Assembly (NCBI RefSeq): GCF_963662255.1
Contig: NC_085060.1
Coordinates: 9,053,630 to 9,117,629, forward strand
DNA: 64,000 nucleotides
Direction: 5' to 3'
Source of the DNA: Cinclus cinclus
Taxonomy: Eukaryota > Chordata > Aves > Passeriformes > Cinclidae
Shown one piece after another: positions 59,094 through 64,000 of this stretch (positions are counted from its first letter, which is position 1; each line of letters begins with the position of its first letter). A program made the position numbers and the translations under genes. The notes below the pieces were generated by a model. It saw only the letters and a program-made list of their open reading frames with translations, was not told the DNA's origin and did not search any database.

Positions 59094-62000
59094 GCAGCTG
59101 CCCTGGCATCAGGATTGTTTGCTTGGCTGCTCTACCTTCTTCCAGCAGTTCTGTTCCCATTAAGGGTGTGGACTTCCCTGGGCAGGGTGCTGAGCTGTGG
59201 TGGCCAGCCAGTCCACTCAGTTACTGTGGCATCTACTGGTCTCCTGGGAATCTATAATATGTTGGGTTTTTTTGTTAATAGATTTAAAATGCCAAAGATG
59301 ATAAGCAAGTCTTGTCTGGCCTGCTTGGAAGAATTATATATCACATGTGCTCCTCTAACAGCTAGCGTTTCCTTTCTGGGTTTGGGGTTCATGCCTGGGC
59401 TACTTAAGGCTAGTTTTGTACTGAGTTTGTGAGTGCCATGATGATGAAAAGGGGGCTTCCATGCTAGCAGAGATGGAGCTATCCGCAGTCGTTCTTTCCC
59501 TTCTGTTTGTTTTGCCAGCTGATTCCTGTTAGTTTGTCTCTACCTTTCAGCAGCTGAGCCGTGAGGGTGACCCTGCCCATGAAATGCAGCATCCTTGGCA
59601 GGTGGGCTGCTTGCCTTAGGTCCCCTTCCTTGTGTCCCCCTGTGCTGGCTGGTCTGCACTCTCCAACACCCTGTGCTGCTGGGCAATGCACACATTCCTG
59701 GGGGCAGATTAACTCCTTCCGCAATATCCAGGCTGTCCCCAAGGGCTGTGGTGGCCTGTGCACTACAAACATTTGGGAGTTAGTATGGAAGAAATAAAAT
59801 AATGATTGATTTGACATGTCTGAGGATGTGGGGAGCAGGATCACTGTCTGAAATGGGAAGCTCTGGTTAGGGCTGCTGCGGATTGCTCATGTCAATCTGT
59901 ATGGGCCATATGCTTCTAACAAGTCTCCCTGTCTCATTTCCTTCTCTGAAATGCTTACAGCTGTTTTTCCTGCCGCTTCAGTAGTTTTTTTGTTCCTGTA
60001 GAAAGAGTGACAGCTCACAGATGCTGCTGGGAGCCCCCACTGAATAGCTGGGAAGAGAGACTATTACTGTGATCTTCAAGAGAAGATAAAGTGTAGTGTC
60101 TCTTCGGGAGGCCTAATTACTGATGTTTGAAGTAAGCTTTTTTTGTTTTTTTCTTTTTAAACCTGACAATAGACTTAACTGTCTCATTCACTGTTTCCTC
60201 ATCACATGCTGCCCTTAGTGATGTCTGTGAGAGGAGGTAGTTGATGAGGTCACTTCTGTGTAGAGCAAGGAAGGATGAAGTGAAGTTGATGATCATGTGT
60301 TGAGGTGTTCGTGCTAGGCTTATATGTTTGGGTTAAACTTCATGATGTTGCTCAGATGTTGGCTTTTTTTTCTAAAGAAGTCTGTGACCAAAGTGATAGA
60401 AGTGCTTGAGGTTCATCATTATTGGTCTTCCACTTATGCCAGTGTACCATCCCGCCCTCTCTGCATTCAGCCAGGAGAAGTATTTGCAGACTTGTGTAGT
60501 TGGGTTAATGGTCCAGCCTTGGCCAGGTGAAGAAGGAGCTGTAAAGATGCTGATGCCTATGCATGTGTTTCACAGTTTATGGATGGGTGGTAAAGGGGCA
60601 AATGAAGACAGAGAGGCTATCTGTATCTGCTTTTAAACAAATAACCTGTGCATTGCAAGGAACTGTGGCGCTAATGTGGCAAAGTAAATGGCTGTGTTGA
60701 GTTGGCTTGAATGCCAAGTTAAGATAGGATCTGTAACAAATAAAACCTAGTGGTATGTTATGTCTGAAGTCCCTGTGATCTTGGATTCATTTAGGTGCTG
60801 AGAGTACAAAAAAAAAAATCTCTGCTTTTAGTGGGTTGGTTGTCTGTTTGCCATAAGCCCTAAATAACCAAAACTTGCCTTCTTTTCCAATCCTCTGCTT
60901 TGCCTTTTTTTGTGGTCCCAACTGCACAAAACAGTGAGGTGTCCCAACAGCTGATGTACTGGTGTCTGAGATAGGAAACCTTGTATGGGATCCTGTGGTA
61001 TGTCTGTGGCTGGTGACTGTTTTCCTGCCTTGTCCTCCCAAGGGTCTCAGCTGTGCAAGGAGCCATGGATTGGCTTTTCCTCCTCTGGGGTTGTACACTC
61101 CTCAGCCCATGTTATAAATTATAAACTACTGTGGGAAATAGAAAATAGAGTAATTCTGATTTGTGTTCTTTTAGAGCCCTGTTCTTTAGACCAAAATACA
61201 CAGGATAAGTCTGGCCCTTCCCTCTATTCACTTTTCATAGCCTCCTTTGTTTTTAATTTATATATCTTTTTATTCTAAATTCCTCCCATCCCCAAAATAG
61301 AACAGACATCAGCCTGCAAGCAAAGATTGCCAGGCATTGGTCTTTTGGATTATAGTGGCTTTTTGGCCTGGTTGGAGACTGAGCCCCACCCTACGTAGGC
61401 TCAGATTAAAAATAGTCTTCCTTTTCATCAGTCTGAAAACTGTACACAACACATCTATGTCTTGGTTTCTGGGGTATTGGCAGCCACAGGAAGCCCTTCA
61501 GCTATAAAATGCCTCAAAAAAAAAATCAGTTTGCTGCTAATTAATCCAAAAGTGCTAAGGTGACCACTGATGGAAAGGTGTAGAGCCAGATGTCTGATTG
61601 CCAGCCATGTAGTTATCATAGATGTTGATCAGAGTTTAACTGTGCTTCTTGAAGGGCCTGAAACAACTGAAAACTCTAGTCCACAGCCTATGTATTAGGC
61701 TGCCACTTTAAGATTAATGTCTCAGCTCAGGTGCAGCAGGGATGTCCAGTGGCCAGGAGACTGCCCCACAGCCTCCAGCTCAGTCCTGTCTGTCCAGACC
61801 TGAGCTGCACACTCCTCCCTCTTTGTATAAAACAGAAAAAACATTGAGGCCAAGAGGCTGACTGGTATCTGGTGTAGTGATCTCACCCCCCCCACTGCCT
61901 CTTGGAAAACCCAAGCTTCTAAGGCAAGTCTGAGTGGTTGGCCATGGGATAGCAGAGGGAAGATCTGAGTGTCTCCTTGACCTGAGCATCTGTTCTCTGC

Positions 62001-62686
62001 CTCATGAACCTCAAGTGTTGACTTCTTGTGTTGTTCCATTTGTTTTCCACTGTCCTTGGCCATGCTTGGTGAGGCAGGGAGTTCTTTTACTGGGTGGTAG
62101 GAAATGCTGCTGGCAGGTTCTGGCTGCTCTGTGGGGAAGGGCAGGATGCAGCTGAGCCAGGATCTGGAAGCAGGTGGTGTTGCCTGGCAATTCCTCCAGC
62201 TTAGCCACAGCCTTTATGGTTGTTTAGGGCAGGGGTGGGGGTAAATGAGCAGGGGAGTGTGATGGGAGGAGGGCAGGGAGGCTGCCCAGTGTGTTCCATG
62301 GCTGTTAATGACTGGCGTGCTCTGGTTTACGTGACCTTGGTGATCAAAGGTCTCTCTGTAATCAGAGCAAATGCTGCCTTCTCTTCAGTTTTTGTAGACT
62401 CTGCCTTGGTCTGTTCTGTTTCTGGTAATTCTATTCTAGAGTAGACTGTAAAAAACCTTAAAAATGTGAAATATTGTATTGTCTCATAAAACCTTTGTAA
62501 ACAGTCATGAAACTGTCTGTAGAAGGACACTAGAAGGATTTTATTTCTCCCAAAGCCTAGGGATGTGCTTTCAGTCTTTGTCTCAGTTTTTTACTCTGCG
62601 AGTCAAGGGGCTATTTATTAATATCTGAAATTCTTAAAGTGGAAAAACTGATTCCTACAGTTCAGTCTTTACTACAGTTTTTTTGG

Positions 62687-62708
62687 TTTTTTTTTTTTTT
62701 TTTTTTTT
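62687..62708. repeat. Poly(T) tract of 22
   Basis: A run of 22 T, preceded by a shorter T run and GG. No retroposed body is recognised on the right, where a minus-strand retrocopy would sit. Confidence 0.93.
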
Positions 62709-63744
62709 GGCTAGAGGAAATTAAATTTTTCTTGAAAATATGCTAGCCAGGCTGCTTTTAAAAAAATTGTATATACACAGGAACTTGCACAAGGCAAAGT
62801 GAGTTGCTGGCCACTGCAGGGTCAGTTCAAGACAAGGAAAAATCTGCAAAACACCAGCTTGAGGAAAAGCATAAAGGAGAAGATCTGATAATCTGGTAGA
62901 TGAGAGACTGAGTAACATCAGAAATGCTGCTGGCATGTATCAATGTTTCCCATACCAGCTGCAGAATGGGGCTGTGGCTCAGAGACATCCTGTAGGTAAT
63001 CCTGTCCTGGCCTATGTCCTGTTGGTGTAGCTTCTACTGGAATTTTTTGTGCTAGGACTGCTTCTCCAGCCTTGTGTCCAAATGACGGGGACTGTCTTGG
63101 TAGGGGGAAAATAGAAAAAACTGATTGCAGAGTTCTGGAGACATCCTCTTGGAATGCTACTGAAATAGTTGTCTCTTTGAGGTGGTGGAAAAAGAAGCTT
63201 TAGAAAAATCCCCTTTGTTTTTCTCTTGCTTTTTTACCCCTGAAGGTTGACACATGAAAAATATTTCTATACTAGAAAGCAAATAGGTAGGCATGTGATT
63301 CTGCATTATATCTATGTGGCTTATTTTTTGCCAATGTATTAGTGATTAAATTAGAGGCTCTCCAGAGCTGAATGCACAAGATGTTTGAAATTAAGACTGA
63401 AGACCTTGGATAACAGAAGCTTATATCCTGTCTAGATTAGATGGAAGATGATGTGCAGTGGGTTATTCCTGAAACAAGTTTGCACAGTCACCTGTGTGCA
63501 ATTTCAGTGTTCTTCCTTTCCTGTTGTATTATCTGAAAACTGTAGCCAAAGTCCTGTTTTTTTTCTATGCGCTCATTCCCTCAAAGTACCTTTTTTGATC
63601 AGATTTGGGGTATTCTGATGTTTGTATTGATCTTTGTGTCAGTGATGTTGCTGGTACTGTCCCAGTCCTGGTAGCAGATGTCCATGTACCAGGACTTCTG
63701 CTCCATGGATTCTGCTCAAAATAACAGGGAAGTAGGGTTGCTGA

Positions 63745-64000
63745 TCTGCCTCTCCCTCTCTCTCTTCTCTACTGCAAGGTAGAAGAATGTCTTACTCTGC
63801 TTTCACAAGCTATAGGACTGAACTTGTTGCCTTTGCCTCTGGCCTGCTGGGAAGATCAGGAGCTGGAGGAGGTCCTGTGGGTTTTCACAGTCTCTGTCCC
63901 TGTTTTCATGGAACATCTCAGTGCAGCCCCTCTCAGCAGGGGAAACTGCTGGGCAAGCACCAAAGTTCTCAGTCTGTCCAATACAGTGCTAACCAAGTGG
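63745..64000 (+). other. Acceptor-like site followed by open frames running off the window
   Basis: A long pyrimidine tract (63749-63770, TCTCCCTCTCTCTCTTCTC type) leads to CTGCAAG ending at 63778, a plausible 3' splice site. Two plus-strand frames are open from there to the right edge. One begins GTAGAAGAATGT as Val-Glu-Glu-Cys and stays open for 74 codons. The other starts at an ATG at 63787 and stays open for 71 codons. Neither resembles a protein that I know, and 74 codons without a stop has a few-percent chance in random DNA. GTAGAA after the AAG also makes an adjacent weak donor. Confidence 0.2.

Larger units (their letters stand above)
53657..64000 (+). other. Presumed long first intron of the island 2 gene
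   Basis: No internal coding exon is recognised before the right edge. The plus strand is consistently rich in G and T: four sampled 60-base lines (57901, 58141, 60241, 63001) total A53 C34 G75 T78. Such excess is the known signature of transcription on that strand in vertebrate genes. The shift begins at the island and persists for 10 kb, so a plus-strand transcription unit extending beyond the window is likely. Open frames on either strand here do not exceed 144 codons. Confidence 0.5.

Noticed and set aside
1..64000. CRISPR array, prokaryotic operons, mitochondrial insertion, tRNA or snRNA genes
   Set aside because: I read for spaced direct repeats, ribosome-binding sites, mitochondrial gene sequence and conserved RNA boxes and saw none. 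A dedicated tRNA or RNA-family scan was not possible here.

Overview
This window reads as vertebrate nuclear DNA, most likely from a bird. The best evidence is three or four short, 5'-truncated fragments with the 3' end of CR1 LINEs (near 4904-5066, 23676-23855 and 48011-48215, plus a weak one near 31875). These dominate the recognisable repeats, as expected in sauropsids. Recognisable repeats are sparse, CpG is depleted outside two islands, and there is no bacterial-style gene packing. A probable solo retroviral LTR (about 19023-19578, minus strand) fits a bird, perhaps a songbird, but I could not confirm its family. No complete protein-coding gene can be supported. The longest open frames (about 190-308 codons) lie in GC-rich islands, in a 15-bp minisatellite, or are of a length expected by chance in 64 kb read in six frames.

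Layout. Positions 1-3.8 kb are unassigned and become C-rich and A-rich toward the right. At 3.86-4.30 kb is CpG island 1, with a good plus-strand splice donor at 4270/4271. From 5.1 to about 7.9 kb the plus strand is rich in G and T, as expected just downstream of a plus-strand promoter. From 8 to 53 kb is a long stretch without recognisable genes. It contains a (CCTTCT)n tract at 9.1 kb, the LTR at 19 kb, CR1 fragments, an ATT/TAA microsatellite at 29.1 kb, a 15-bp minisatellite at 33.9 kb, (AT)14 at 35.9 kb and a CTCAT microsatellite at 45.7 kb. At 53.39-54.22 kb is the stronger CpG island 2, with a CCAAT box, a GC box and a strong donor at 53656/53657. From there to the right edge the plus strand is again rich in G and T, consistent with the first intron of a plus-strand gene that continues beyond the window.

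Interpretation. The window probably holds two CpG-island promoters whose downstream coding exons are missing or too short to recognise. At both islands the strand composition flips: C exceeds G on the left and G and T exceed C and A on the right. This suggests transcription to the right and possibly divergent transcription to the left. I cannot name either gene. Nothing here convincingly shows a new biological system. The observations most worth checking are the paired composition flips, three sites where a splice acceptor and donor abut or nearly abut inside the presumed introns, the all-frames-open minisatellite, and an open frame behind an acceptor-like site that runs off the right edge.
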